From contig NZ_RKKU01000001.1 of NCBI RefSeq assembly GCF_003797945.1, forward strand, positions 248,001 to 312,000: a DNA stretch of 64,000 nt, written 5' to 3'. Positions within the stretch are counted from its first letter, which is position 1. Every line of letters begins with the position of its first letter. The notes under the pieces were generated by a model that was not told where the DNA came from, made no database searches, and saw only the letters and a list, made by a program, of their open reading frames with translations. The stretch is from Pseudomonas neustonica. GTDB taxonomy: Bacteria; Pseudomonadota; Gammaproteobacteria; Pseudomonadales; Pseudomonadaceae. This document shows, one piece after another, positions 1 through 7,781 of this stretch. A program made the translations under genes and the position numbers.

Positions 1-486
1 TTCAACAATATATTTGCCAGCAGTCGGGCCCTGCAGGCTGTCCAGACCAATGGTGCGAAATACCAGGTTGTAGCCGCGATCGGTGATCTCGGGGCTGGTG
101 GAGGCTGCGGTAATCATCAGGATGCCTTCATCTTCATAGATGTCGGAAGCAGGCTGAGTAGAACTGGAGCAAAGGTGACCAACGACAAAGCTGATGCCAT
201 CGTTAACGATACGGTTGGCGACGGCGACAGCCTGTTTGGGGTCGCAGGCGTCATCAAAAACCACACCTTCCAGCTGGCTGCCATTCACGCCGCCTGCCAT
301 GTTTATCTGCTCGATGGCCATTTTGGCACCGATGAACTGCATGTCACCGTACTGTGCTACGGGACCGGTAACCGGGCCTGCCAGCGCAATCTTGATCGTA
401 TCAGCTGCCAGCGAGTAGCTGCTGGCACCGACCAGTGTCGCCGCGGCGATAATTTGGGACAGTGCTTTTTTGTGTGCCATTTTCAT
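1..486 (-). CDS. braC: Branched-chain amino acid ABC transporter substrate-binding protein (LivJ/BraC family), 3' end cut by window
   Basis: Only the N-terminal 162 residues are present; the gene runs off the left edge. It starts with a Lys-rich cationic N-terminus and a hydrophobic stretch ending near residue 28 (SLAAD), a typical Sec signal peptide. The mature part begins [18 protein letters not shown] and continues through [17 protein letters not shown] and [15 protein letters not shown], the classic first lobe of LivJ/BraC periplasmic binding proteins, with the Ser/Thr run that holds the ligand carboxylate. The protein binds Leu/Ile/Val in the periplasm for a LivHMGF-type importer. The start could be at 486 or two codons later (M-K-M); a Shine-Dalgarno sequence is weak. 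The permease genes would lie to the left of the window. Confidence 0.93.
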   Translation of the reverse strand, partial: MKMAHKKALSQIIAAATLVGASSYSLAADTIKIALAGPVTGPVAQYGDMQFIGAKMAIEQINMAGGVNGSQLEGVVFDDACDPKQAVAVANRIVNDGISFVVGHLCSSSTQPASDIYEDEGILMITAASTSPEITDRGYNLVFRTIGLDSLQGPTAGKYIVE

Positions 487-778
487 AGTATCTGCTCACT
501 TATATTGTTATGCCGAATTAGTCTTGGCCTGTTCCTGCTTGTCCGGGTACGCAGCCTGATCAGAACTGTACCGGAGCAGTTTAGCAATCGCTACTATTAC
601 AGGGAATCGGCCGTTGTCGATTTATGGGTCAATGTCCTTTAACTGCAACATTGTGTCTGTATAGCGACATACTGTGTGACAGATTAGGTTGTTTTTGGCG
701 ACATTGCCGACGATGTCTTGCATGTCAGCCGCAGCTGGCTACCATGCAGCTTTTTGATAGAGGAAAGGAATTAGCCTG
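487..778. other. Intergenic region between divergent braC and DUF2288 genes
   Basis: This 292-bp stretch separates two divergently transcribed genes, so promoters for both must lie here. I see no clear sigma-54 box, strong hairpin or repeat, and no convincing small gene. The only clear element is an AGGAAAGG ribosome binding sequence just before the DUF2288 start. Confidence 0.5.
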
Positions 779-1084
779 ATGACCCTGTCTGACGAAGCCT
801 ACGCGGCTATTCTTGGTGCCACTGGCAATATTGAATGGAAAACCCTCGAGCCTCACTTTGCGCGTGGCGATTTGCTGATGGTCGCCCCGGATCTTGATCT
901 GGTGCAGGCGGCTGCGGCGATGATGGAAGACAACAGCGAGCAGATAAAAGGCTGGATGGATGCCAGGCAGTTGCAGTTGGCGACCGATGCACAAGCGGCA
1001 GACTGGGCTGAGCGAGAGCCTGACAATTTGTGGGCGGTGGTTATTCGGCCTTGGGTCTTGGTGCAGGAGCGGGTTGAGAGCTGA
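779..1084 (+). CDS. DUF2288 family small protein
   Basis: A 101-residue soluble protein without signal peptide or membrane segment. The length, the opening (MTLSDEAYAAILGATGNIEW, followed by the LEPHFARGDLL segment) and the Trp-rich end (NLWAVVIRPWVLVQERV) fit the DUF2288 family, which is common in pseudomonads and cyanobacteria and has no established function. An AGGAAAGG sequence precedes the ATG at a slightly long spacing. The gene stands alone between the divergent braC gene and the convergent ABC transporter operon. I infer only that it is a conserved cytoplasmic protein. Confidence 0.8.
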   Translation: MTLSDEAYAAILGATGNIEWKTLEPHFARGDLLMVAPDLDLVQAAAAMMEDNSEQIKGWMDARQLQLATDAQAADWAEREPDNLWAVVIRPWVLVQERVES

Positions 1085-1180
1085 CCAATTTTTTGCTCCT
1101 GAGTATTTCTGAAGCATGGTTTTATTCGGTTGGCTTTTTCTGACTGCGGTCACTCAAATACTGATAATCAGTTTGGGATC

Positions 1181-1202
1181 GGTTTCGCCTAGCGGCGAAA
1201 CC
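1181..1202. terminator. 9-bp hairpin between convergent genes
   Basis: GGTTTCGCC (1181-1189) and GGCGAAACC (1194-1202) form a perfect 9-bp stem with a 4-base loop. It lies between the DUF2288 gene and the convergent permease gene, where a bidirectional terminator is expected. Neither side has a good T-run, so rho-independent action is not certain. Confidence 0.45.
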
Positions 1203-1285
1203 GTTATCTAGCTAACGCATGATGGTTGAGATAATACTCGGAGCAAGCTTCGTTCAGGCCTTGGCAGACAGAGTCAGACGCCAGT

Positions 1286-2050
1286 TCACCCCAATCTCGC
1301 CCGCAACCACCCGCTCAACGCATCCACCAACAACACCATCGCCAGCATAGCCAGAATCACACTCATCGCTTTGGATTGCTGAAACAGGCTGAGTGTGACG
1401 TGCAGCATCTGCCCCAAACCACCAGCGCCCACAAAGCCCAATACCGCGGCCATACGAATATTGTTTTCCCAGCGATACAGGGTGTAAGCCAGCCACTGGG
1501 GTATGACGCCCGGCAGGGTGCCGTAGAGAAAAGCGGTGGTGGCGGAGGCACCTGCTGCGCGCAAGGCATTGGCCGGCTCGGGTGGGGTGTTTTCCAGCGC
1601 TTCGGCGAAGAGCCTGCCGAGTACGCCCGTGGTATGCAGGGCGATGGCCAGGGTACCGGCAAAAGGGCCCAGTCCTGCTGCCAACACCATCAGTGCAGCC
1701 CAAACCAGCTCCGGCACAGAGCGCAGCGCATTAAGCAGCAGGCGGCAGAGGGCTTTTGCCATATTGCCCAGTCGGCCTGCTGCCAGCAGGCTAAATAGCG
1801 CCCCAAAGAACGCGGCCAGCAGGGTGCCGATAGCTGAGATCGCCAAGGTCTCAAGCGTGCCTTGCCACAGTTTGTTGAGCCAGCCTGCGGAGGTGTTGGG
1901 TGGGAAGAAAGAGCCTGCATAGTCCAGCATCTGTGCGCGACTATCAGTGCTGAACAGGCTGGCAAAGTCCAATTGCAGATAAGCAAAAGAGGCTACCACT
2001 GCGGCAACGATTGCCAGTAGCCATAGTGCTGCGCTGAGGCTCTGCTTCAT
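1286..2050 (-). CDS. phnE: PhnE-type ABC transporter permease, second copy
   Basis: A 254-residue inner-membrane permease with about six hydrophobic segments. It carries the permease signature around residues 175-215 (PGVIPQWLAYTLYRWENNIR, then GFVGAGGLGQML), the coupling-loop pattern of the PhnE family. It overlaps the stop codon of the upstream permease gene by four bases (ATGA), so the two are translationally coupled. With phnD, phnC and the first permease it forms a complete importer, in which two different PhnE-type subunits probably pair as a heterodimer, as in PhnCDE1E2 and Ptx/Htx systems. It is the last gene of the operon. Confidence 0.9.
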   Translation of the reverse strand: MKQSLSAALWLLAIVAAVVASFAYLQLDFASLFSTDSRAQMLDYAGSFFPPNTSAGWLNKLWQGTLETLAISAIGTLLAAFFGALFSLLAAGRLGNMAKALCRLLLNALRSVPELVWAALMVLAAGLGPFAGTLAIALHTTGVLGRLFAEALENTPPEPANALRAAGASATTAFLYGTLPGVIPQWLAYTLYRWENNIRMAAVLGFVGAGGLGQMLHVTLSLFQQSKAMSVILAMLAMVLLVDALSGWLRARLG

Positions 2051-2883
2051 GCCAGCCTCTTGCGCAGTTGCTGGCTGATCTGGTCGGCCAGCAGCACCAG
2101 CAACAGGAAGGTCAGCAATATGCTGACTACTTCCCCACCGGCAAACATGCGCATGGACAGGTCAATCATTTGGCCCAGCCCGCCAGCTCCTACGAAGCCC
2201 ATGATGACCGAGGCACGCACGGCGCACTCCCAGCGATACAGAGTGTAGGACGTTAGTTCCTGTGCAGCATTGGGCAGTACACCGTACAAAAAAGCAGCCA
2301 GGCGGGAGCTGCCACTCTGCAGTAATGCGCGGGCAGGTTGTGGATCAACCGATTCATAGATTTCCGCATAGACTTTGCCGAGCATGCCGCTGTAGGTAAT
2401 GGCTATCGCCAGGACGCCAGCAGTGGGGCCCAGTCCCACGGCGCGCACGAACAGCAGCGCCCAAACGATCTCCGGTATGCTGCGCAGTACGATCAGAACA
2501 AAACGAACAGGGTAGCGAAGCAGGCGGCCAGTCCGGCTGGGACGGCCACTAAAGAGTGCCGAAATAGAGAGCGTGCGGGTAGCGATGAGGCTGAGGGGGA
2601 TAGCCAGAATCAGTGCCAGAGCCAGGCCCGCGGTTGCCATTGCCAGGGTTTCCAGTGTGGCTCGACCAAGCATTAGCAGGAACTCAGCGCTGGTATCCGG
2701 CGGCCAGAACCCTGCCAGGAAACGGCCCATTACCTCGCGGTTTTGCGCGTTAAAGAGTATCTGCGGCCGAAACTCGGTCAGTTGCAGGCCAGGCCAAAGC
2801 ACCAGCAAGAGTGCCAGTGTCAGCAGTGCGCGGGGAGTGGCAGCTGGGTCATGCCAGTGGGCCCGAGTTGCGGTTACAGGCAT
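2047..2883 (-). CDS. phnE: PhnE-type ABC transporter permease, first copy
   Basis: A 278-residue permease, longer than its partner by an N-terminal extension. It has the same pattern (LPNAAQELTSYTLYRWECAV, then GFVGAGGLGQMIDLSM near the C-terminus) that contacts the ATPase subunit. The start overlaps the end of the phnC-like gene by 10 bases. The two permeases share clear motif similarity, consistent with an old duplication and a heterodimeric channel. Substrate cannot be read from the permease itself; see the binding-protein entry for phosphonate versus selenate. Confidence 0.9.
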   Translation of the reverse strand: MPVTATRAHWHDPAATPRALLTLALLLVLWPGLQLTEFRPQILFNAQNREVMGRFLAGFWPPDTSAEFLLMLGRATLETLAMATAGLALALILAIPLSLIATRTLSISALFSGRPSRTGRLLRYPVRFVLIVLRSIPEIVWALLFVRAVGLGPTAGVLAIAITYSGMLGKVYAEIYESVDPQPARALLQSGSSRLAAFLYGVLPNAAQELTSYTLYRWECAVRASVIMGFVGAGGLGQMIDLSMRMFAGGEVVSILLTFLLLVLLADQISQQLRKRLA

Positions 2884-3680
2884 CGGCTACGCAGGCTGTT
2901 GTTGGCCGCAGCGGCGTATTGATCGGCGGTATCGTCCAGGTCGGTATTCAGGTAAAGCGCATCCAGATCCTGCTGGCTGATGGTGTCTGCGCGCTTGTCG
3001 AAAAGAATCTCGCCCGCTCTAAGGCCGATCACGCGGGGGAAGTGTTTCAGCGCCAGTTCTACCGCATGCAGGCTGGCGATCAAGGGCACGCCGCGTTCAC
3101 GGGCAATGCTGCCGAGGATGCTCAGCGTATGTTCGGCCAATACCGGGTCCATCGCCGAGACGGGTTCGTCTGCCAGCATGATGTCCGGTTTTTGATAGAG
3201 CACGCGGGCGATGCCGATGCGTTGTTGCTGTCCGCCCGACACCTGATCGCAGCGTTCGAAGAGTTTTTCTGCCAGATCCAGGCGAGACAACTCCGCTCGG
3301 GCGCCTTCGATATCGCTCGGATAACACAGGGACAGGCAGGCGCGTGCCAAAGACCATTGCCCCAGCCTGCCGGCCAGTACAGCGGTTACCACCCGTTGGC
3401 GTGGTGGCAGAGGAGGGCTTTGGTGAATCAGGCCAATGCGGCTGCGCAGCTGGCGCAGAGCTCGGGCACCCAGTTGTGCGGGATTATGCTGCAGCAGCTG
3501 AAGGTCGCCGGAGGAGCTCAGTAGGCTGGTTGCCAGCAACTTTAGCAGGGTGGTTTTGCCCGCACCTGATGAGCCAATGATGGCGACCTGTTCGTCAGCT
3601 GCAATGCTTAAGTTGATATCCGATAGCGCGCGCATCCCGTTGGGGTGGGTATAACCCACCCCTGTCAGGCTGATGCTCAC
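2874..3680 (-). CDS. phnC: PhnC-type ABC transporter ATP-binding protein
   Basis: A 268-residue ABC ATPase. Walker A is GSSGAGKTT (about residues 36-44), the signature is VSGGQQQRIGIAR (about 147-159), and Walker B is DIMLADEPVSAMDP. It powers import through the two PhnE-type permeases at the cytoplasmic face. The start codon is GTG, in the GTGA overlap with the stop of the binding-protein gene, so translation is coupled. All motifs needed for ATP hydrolysis are intact. Confidence 0.93.
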   Translation of the reverse strand: MSISLTGVGYTHPNGMRALSDINLSIAADEQVAIIGSSGAGKTTLLKLLATSLLSSSGDLQLLQHNPAQLGARALRQLRSRIGLIHQSPPLPPRQRVVTAVLAGRLGQWSLARACLSLCYPSDIEGARAELSRLDLAEKLFERCDQVSGGQQQRIGIARVLYQKPDIMLADEPVSAMDPVLAEHTLSILGSIARERGVPLIASLHAVELALKHFPRVIGLRAGEILFDKRADTISQQDLDALYLNTDLDDTADQYAAAANNSLRSRCL

Positions 3681-4546
3681 TCAAGCAAACCGGCAGCACG
3701 GGCAGCTTCTTCAATGCCCTGATAGTTTTCTGCACTGGTTGGCACAAAGCGTGAGGCGCGCTGTAGATCCAGAATCGCTTTATGCTCAGGATTGGCAGGG
3801 TCCAGTGCCAGGAAAGCGGCCTTGATCTTCTCGACCAACTCTGGCTCCAGGCCGCCGCGTACTGTCCAGTTATAGTCGTAGTACGTGGGGGTGACGGCGT
3901 AAACGTGGACTTTGTCAGTGTCGACCTTGTCCTGCTCGATCAGTTTTTCCCACACTGATGAATTCAGCACGCCAGCGTCTACCTTGCCGGATTCAACCCA
4001 GGCGACGGTCGCGTCGTGGGCGCCTGAAAAGCCGACACGGCTGAAGAAGGTATCAGGATCAATACCGTCCTGCTGCAGGAAGTAGCGCGGCATCAGGTGG
4101 CCAGAGGTAGAGGATACAGAGCCGAAGGCGAAGCTCTTGCCTTCCAGGTCTTGGTGGGTTTTGACGTCCGGATCAGCCGTGATGAAGGTACTGGTGAACA
4201 CTTCGTCCTGCTCGCGCTGAACCAGCGGAATTGCGTCGCCGGTGCGAAGTTTGGCTTGCACGTAAGTGAAACCACCCAGCCACGCCATGTCTAGGCGCTT
4301 GGCACCCAGCGCCTCAACCACGCCAGCGTAATCGGAGACAGGCTGAAAAGTAACCGGGATGCCAATTTGTTCTTCCAGATACTTGCCCAGCGGCTCGAAC
4401 TTGCGCATCAGCTCGGTAGGCGCTTCATCGGGGATGGCGGAAACGCGTAGCTCAGTGGTTTGCGCCAGTGCAGCGGTAGAAAAAAGGGTGGCAACAGACA
4501 GGCACAAACCCGCCAGCGCAGCCAAGGGGCGTTTGATCATCGACAT
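3677..4546 (-). CDS. Periplasmic binding protein of phosphonate/selenate-type ABC transporter
   Basis: A 289-residue PhnD-family binding protein with a clear signal peptide (cleavage after the ALAQ segment near residue 29). The mature protein opens LRVSAIPDEAPTELMRKFEPL and has the YAGVVEALGAKRLDMAWLGG and GSVSSTSGHLMPRYFL segments of this family. From memory, this precise opening matches pseudomonad proteins annotated as putative selenate ABC transporter substrate-binding protein rather than classical phosphonate PhnD; that name rests on genome context in other species, and the substrate here is unproved. A GGAG sequence precedes the ATG. It is the first gene of the four-gene operon, divergent from the isomerase-like gene. 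Confidence 0.85.
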   Translation of the reverse strand: MSMIKRPLAALAGLCLSVATLFSTAALAQTTELRVSAIPDEAPTELMRKFEPLGKYLEEQIGIPVTFQPVSDYAGVVEALGAKRLDMAWLGGFTYVQAKLRTGDAIPLVQREQDEVFTSTFITADPDVKTHQDLEGKSFAFGSVSSTSGHLMPRYFLQQDGIDPDTFFSRVGFSGAHDATVAWVESGKVDAGVLNSSVWEKLIEQDKVDTDKVHVYAVTPTYYDYNWTVRGGLEPELVEKIKAAFLALDPANPEHKAILDLQRASRFVPTSAENYQGIEEAARAAGLLE

Positions 4547-4710
4547 GTTTTACTCCGGTTCAATAGCGGAAGACTCCCAAACGGCTGTCGTGGCCGAGCG
4601 GGGCATGGTCGCAAGTGTAAAGAAAAACCGCCTGCAGGCGAAGCCCTGAGACGTGCAGCTATGCCGCAAGCTGCTTACAATTGAGTGCTTTACCTTTCGG
4701 AGAACACTCC

Positions 4711-5499
4711 ATGCGCTGGAAGCTGGCCGCCAACCTCTCGCTGCTGTTTACTCAACTTCCTTTATTGGAGCGCGTAGGCGCTGCTGCCAAGGCAGGGTTT
4801 GATGGAGTGGAAATCCAGTTTCCCTACGCCATACCGGCTATCGAATTGCAGGTTGAGTTGCAGCGCCACGGCATGCCGCTGGTGTTGTTCAACTTGCCGG
4901 CCGGAGACATGCAACAGGGCGGGCCAGGGCTGGCAGGTGTGCCGGATCGCCAAGCAGAATTTGCCAGCGCCCTGCAATTGGCCCTGGAGTATGCGCAGGT
5001 GCTGCGGCCGCAAAAGGTCAACGTGCTCCCCGGCAGATTGGCCGCAGGAGTTGATCGAGCTACCGCACTGACCATCTTGGCCGCCAACCTGAAGAACACA
5101 GCCGAGGTCTTTGCGCCTCTGGGTATCGGCGTGGTGTGCGAGGCGATTAACCGGCTGGATATGCCGGACTTTTTGCTGTCCGGCTCCGACGAGCTGGCTG
5201 AGATGCTGGAGCGGGTCGATCATCCTAATCTCTCCGCGCAGCTCGACTTCTATCACATGGCACGTATGAGCGAGCATTTGCCACACAGCGTGCAGCGCCT
5301 GGCCGGACGCATCGGCCACGTGCAGTTTGCTGATTGCCCTGGTCGCGGCGCACCCGGTTCAGGCGAACTGGATTTTGCCGCAGCGTTAGCGGCGATGGAC
5401 AGCGTTGGGTACGACGGATGGTTGGCTGCTGAGTATCGCGCTGAGGCGGATGATGATATGGCTTGGATGGAGACTTGGCGGGCGGCTGGGTGGGTATGA
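4711..5499 (+). CDS. hyi: Hydroxypyruvate isomerase-like protein (Hyi/OtnI family, TIM barrel)
   Basis: A 262-residue TIM-barrel protein of the xylose-isomerase-like superfamily. The opening MRWKLAANLSLLFTQLPLLER, the GFDGVEIQFPY strand, VVCEAINRLDMP (metal-binding Glu) and the terminal part (HVQFADCPGRGAPGSGELDF, then GYDGWLAAEYR with a second metal-binding Glu) are diagnostic for the Hyi/OtnI group, which interconverts hydroxypyruvate and tartronate semialdehyde or isomerises 2-oxo-tetronate. I chose the ATG at 4711, preceded by CGGAG at good spacing, rather than the in-frame TTG at 4681. It stands alone, with no glyoxylate-carboligase genes nearby, so the true substrate is open. Confidence 0.85.
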   Translation: MRWKLAANLSLLFTQLPLLERVGAAAKAGFDGVEIQFPYAIPAIELQVELQRHGMPLVLFNLPAGDMQQGGPGLAGVPDRQAEFASALQLALEYAQVLRPQKVNVLPGRLAAGVDRATALTILAANLKNTAEVFAPLGIGVVCEAINRLDMPDFLLSGSDELAEMLERVDHPNLSAQLDFYHMARMSEHLPHSVQRLAGRIGHVQFADCPGRGAPGSGELDFAAALAAMDSVGYDGWLAAEYRAEADDDMAWMETWRAAGWV

Positions 5500-5854
5500 C
5501 TGCATTTCTGCGGTACTCGACAGCTTGGAGTATTCGTATGATGTTGGTTCTTCGCCTGTTTTAACCGCGCAACTAAGCTACGACACGGACTATTAAATCC
5601 CATCTGAGCGGGCGAGTAGCGCAGAGCTGCCGGGGAAAAGGTCCTCGCGGTGTCTGAGCGAAGCGAGTTTGCGAGGGGCCCCGGCAGGTCGAGCAACGGA
5701 GCGAACCCGAAGGGCCGCGCAGCCGGGTACCGAGGGGGGGTGTCGGGGGGAGTGGGTAAGCATTCCCCCTGACTCGCCATCCGGTGAAACCGGAAATCAG
5801 CTAGCCACATACTGTATGCATATCGCATGCTGGCTGGCAGCCTAACCACCCCAA
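5500..5854. other. Intergenic region with a structured GC-rich element
   Basis: There is no convincing gene in this 355-bp interval. It contains the nested-hairpin element listed separately (about 5595-5770), a small CCGG/CCGG hairpin (5781-5793) and a stretch with ATGC-rich short palindromes near 5810-5830. Reading frames cross the element on the minus strand, but they are low-complexity Arg/Ala/Pro translations without a plausible start. Confidence 0.5.
5595..5770. repeat. GC-rich structured intergenic element with nested stems
   Basis: CTGCCGGGG (5627-5635) pairs perfectly with CCCCGGCAG (5679-5687). Inside it CCTCGC (5643-5648) pairs with GCGAGG (5671-5676), enclosing a GAGCGAAGCGAG loop. 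To the right, GGGGGA (5746-5751) can pair with TCCCCC (5764-5769). From memory, near-identical GC-rich blocks recur between genes in many pseudomonads and halomonads and are often mis-called as hypothetical proteins; I could not check this. It could be a dispersed repeat, a mobile-element remnant or a structured RNA. Confidence 0.5.
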
Positions 5855-6301
5855 CTACATACCCGGCCCACAACGCACTTCTTCCGCATCAACCAGCTTC
5901 TCCTGAGTCTGCTGATCATAAAGCCAGCCTGCAGGCCGCCAGCCACGGCGTTCGGTTTTGAGCAGATACTGCATGCCGGCAGCAAAATTATCGTATTTCA
6001 CCTCCATCACACAGGTGCGTAAGTTGGCGTCCAACAGGGCGCCGCTGCCGGCGCCACCGGGTACTTCGAAGTGATAGCGCACCTGCAGGCTGTGCGCGCC
6101 GGGCGTGATGTCGCCGAAGCGAATGCTGGGCGTAAGCTCACCATCCAGGCGGTAAGCTCTCACATCGTTGCCCACATCAGCATCCAGGTTGACCCGAGCC
6201 ATGCCGCCGTCCAGTGGCTTTTGCGGTACCGGAGAGCAGGCGCTGCATGCCAGTATGATTGCCAGCGCGCTGGCGCAGAGGTGGAGTGCAGTGTGGCTCA
6301 T
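5855..6301 (-). CDS. Predicted small lipoprotein, partner of the upstream sensor-like gene
   Basis: A 148-residue protein with a hydrophobic N-terminus (ALAIILACSAC) holding candidate lipid-attachment cysteines at 19 and 22, which predicts a lipoprotein; the lipobox is not textbook. The rest is soluble and beta-rich, with a segment about body and response of the form RFGDITPGAHSLQVRYHFEVP, resembling small envelope lipoproteins that end in a repeat of aromatic residues. The start overlaps the stop of the preceding periplasmic sensor-like gene by four bases (ATGA), so the two are co-translated. I do not recognise the family; a shared envelope function with its neighbour is inference. Confidence 0.75.
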   Translation of the reverse strand: MSHTALHLCASALAIILACSACSPVPQKPLDGGMARVNLDADVGNDVRAYRLDGELTPSIRFGDITPGAHSLQVRYHFEVPGGAGSGALLDANLRTCVMEVKYDNFAAGMQYLLKTERRGWRPAGWLYDQQTQEKLVDAEEVRCGPGM

Positions 6302-7548
6302 TGTCTAGGTAATTCTCCGCTATTTAAGCTGTTTTCCATCTTCAAGGCCCGTTCGATATCAATCCCCAGAATGATCACGCCAGTCACCTCACCGCTGCTG
6401 GGGTTACGCACGGTATTGCTCACGTGTACCTGATAACGCTGGGTCGATTGGTCGTAACTTAGCGGGCCCATATAAGGTTGATCCTGACTGGCAAAGAAGG
6501 GTTCGGCAAATTTGGCTTCGTCTCCTTGCCAGTAATCGGTAGTGACTTCGCTAGCGGCGATGTTCAGGCCATGCTGGTCGGTCACTATAATCTCACTTAT
6601 CAAACCCTTGTAGCTCGCCTGCTGTTGCTTCAGCCAAAGTGACAGGGAATTGTTGCGTACGCTGTCTATCAGCGGTTGCTCTGTTTGTTGCTGCTCTTGT
6701 AGCCATTGCTGGTCCAGCGCATGTATCCGGCTCAAGGCCATATCGCCGCGGGTTTTATTCTCCTGTAACACCGCCTGCACCAGCAGAGGCTCGCGGCGCC
6801 AATTGTCGAATAGTGTTTCGTATAAGTGTGCTAGGCGAGCGCGCTCATCCGCTTGTAGTACGGCAATTTCGGGGATGCACTGGAAAACCTGTCGGTTAAA
6901 CTGAGTCATAAAGGCAGGTTCACGGCTCAACAGCGAATTGGAGAAATAGACGCCCAAGGTGGTGTATTGCTGGAAGTGCGCATGGCTCGGGCGCAGATCC
7001 AAGGGTTGTTGCGTCATCTCAATACGCAGCGTCTGCTGGTCAGCCAGAAAGGCGTCGATGCGACCGCGCTCGAGCAGATAGAGCAGTTGCGCGGTATTTG
7101 TCACCAGCGGATCTACGTTATAGCCATGCTGTATCAGCCAATCTACCTGATTGCTGCCGCGCACTCCGCCGATGCGCAGGCTGCTGGAGGCGCCGAAGGC
7201 CGGAGGCCGCTCTGTGTTGTTGCTGTACCAATACCACTTTTCCAGCGCCAGTGGAGCTGACAGGGTGGCGAAGTTGCTGGCGTTGTTCATCCTGGTAGAT
7301 GAGAAAAATCCTTCGGCCTTACCCTGACTAACTTCATGCACGGCGCGTTGCCAAGGCAGCACTCTGATCTCGTACTCCTTATCCATGGCATCGAAGATAC
7401 AGGCCAAGGCCGTTATAGAACTCCCCGTCAAGCGATCACCCTCTTGCACCTGATAGGGTGGGAAAATGTCCGTATTCAGCATCAATGGCTCACTTTGAGC
7501 GGCCAAGGGGAGGGTGAAGATGAGCGCTAACAACAGGCGTCCCGGCAT
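6298..7548 (-). CDS. Periplasmic solute-binding (SBP_bac_3-like) protein fused to a PDC/Cache-like domain
   Basis: A 416-residue secreted protein. After a signal peptide (cleavage near AAQSEP, about residue 20) comes a type 3 solute-binding-like lobe (about 22-255; NTDIFPPYQVQEGDRLTGSS, LPWQRAVHEV, GKAEGFFSSTR), as in periplasmic amino-acid-binding homologues. Residues about 260-416 resemble a PDC/Cache sensor fold (VTDQHGLNIAASEVTTDYWQ, YMGPLSYDQSTQRYQVHVS, GVIILGIDIERAL). There is no second transmembrane segment, kinase or cyclase, so it is a free or anchored periplasmic sensor rather than a receptor. It is co-transcribed with the overlapping lipoprotein gene. The function is unknown. Confidence 0.8.
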   Translation of the reverse strand: MPGRLLLALIFTLPLAAQSEPLMLNTDIFPPYQVQEGDRLTGSSITALACIFDAMDKEYEIRVLPWQRAVHEVSQGKAEGFFSSTRMNNASNFATLSAPLALEKWYWYSNNTERPPAFGASSSLRIGGVRGSNQVDWLIQHGYNVDPLVTNTAQLLYLLERGRIDAFLADQQTLRIEMTQQPLDLRPSHAHFQQYTTLGVYFSNSLLSREPAFMTQFNRQVFQCIPEIAVLQADERARLAHLYETLFDNWRREPLLVQAVLQENKTRGDMALSRIHALDQQWLQEQQQTEQPLIDSVRNNSLSLWLKQQQASYKGLISEIIVTDQHGLNIAASEVTTDYWQGDEAKFAEPFFASQDQPYMGPLSYDQSTQRYQVHVSNTVRNPSSGEVTGVIILGIDIERALKMENSLNSGELPRQ

Positions 7549-7781
7549 GATTATTTTCCAGCGACCTCGTTATGCCAACTATAGGACATAACCAGCGGAG
7601 GTGAGGGTGTTTTGCCGGGCCTCATCTCAGAATATAACGAGCTTTATAAATCGGACTGCTTGGGCTAGATCAATCCGGCCCATAGCGCTGGTATGGTTAA
7701 TGTGAACGAGGCATGCTATTCACCTTATTTATAATTCATCGACGTCCGAATAAGCAGGGCGCAGATTCAGAGGAGTAGGGC

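Noticed and set aside
5253-5873. 206-codon minus-strand frame covering the GC-rich structured element
   Set aside because: It overlaps the end of the isomerase-like gene and the 5' end lies in the start-less intergenic repeat; Pro/Ser/Arg-rich low-complexity translation is typical of false genes over such repeats.
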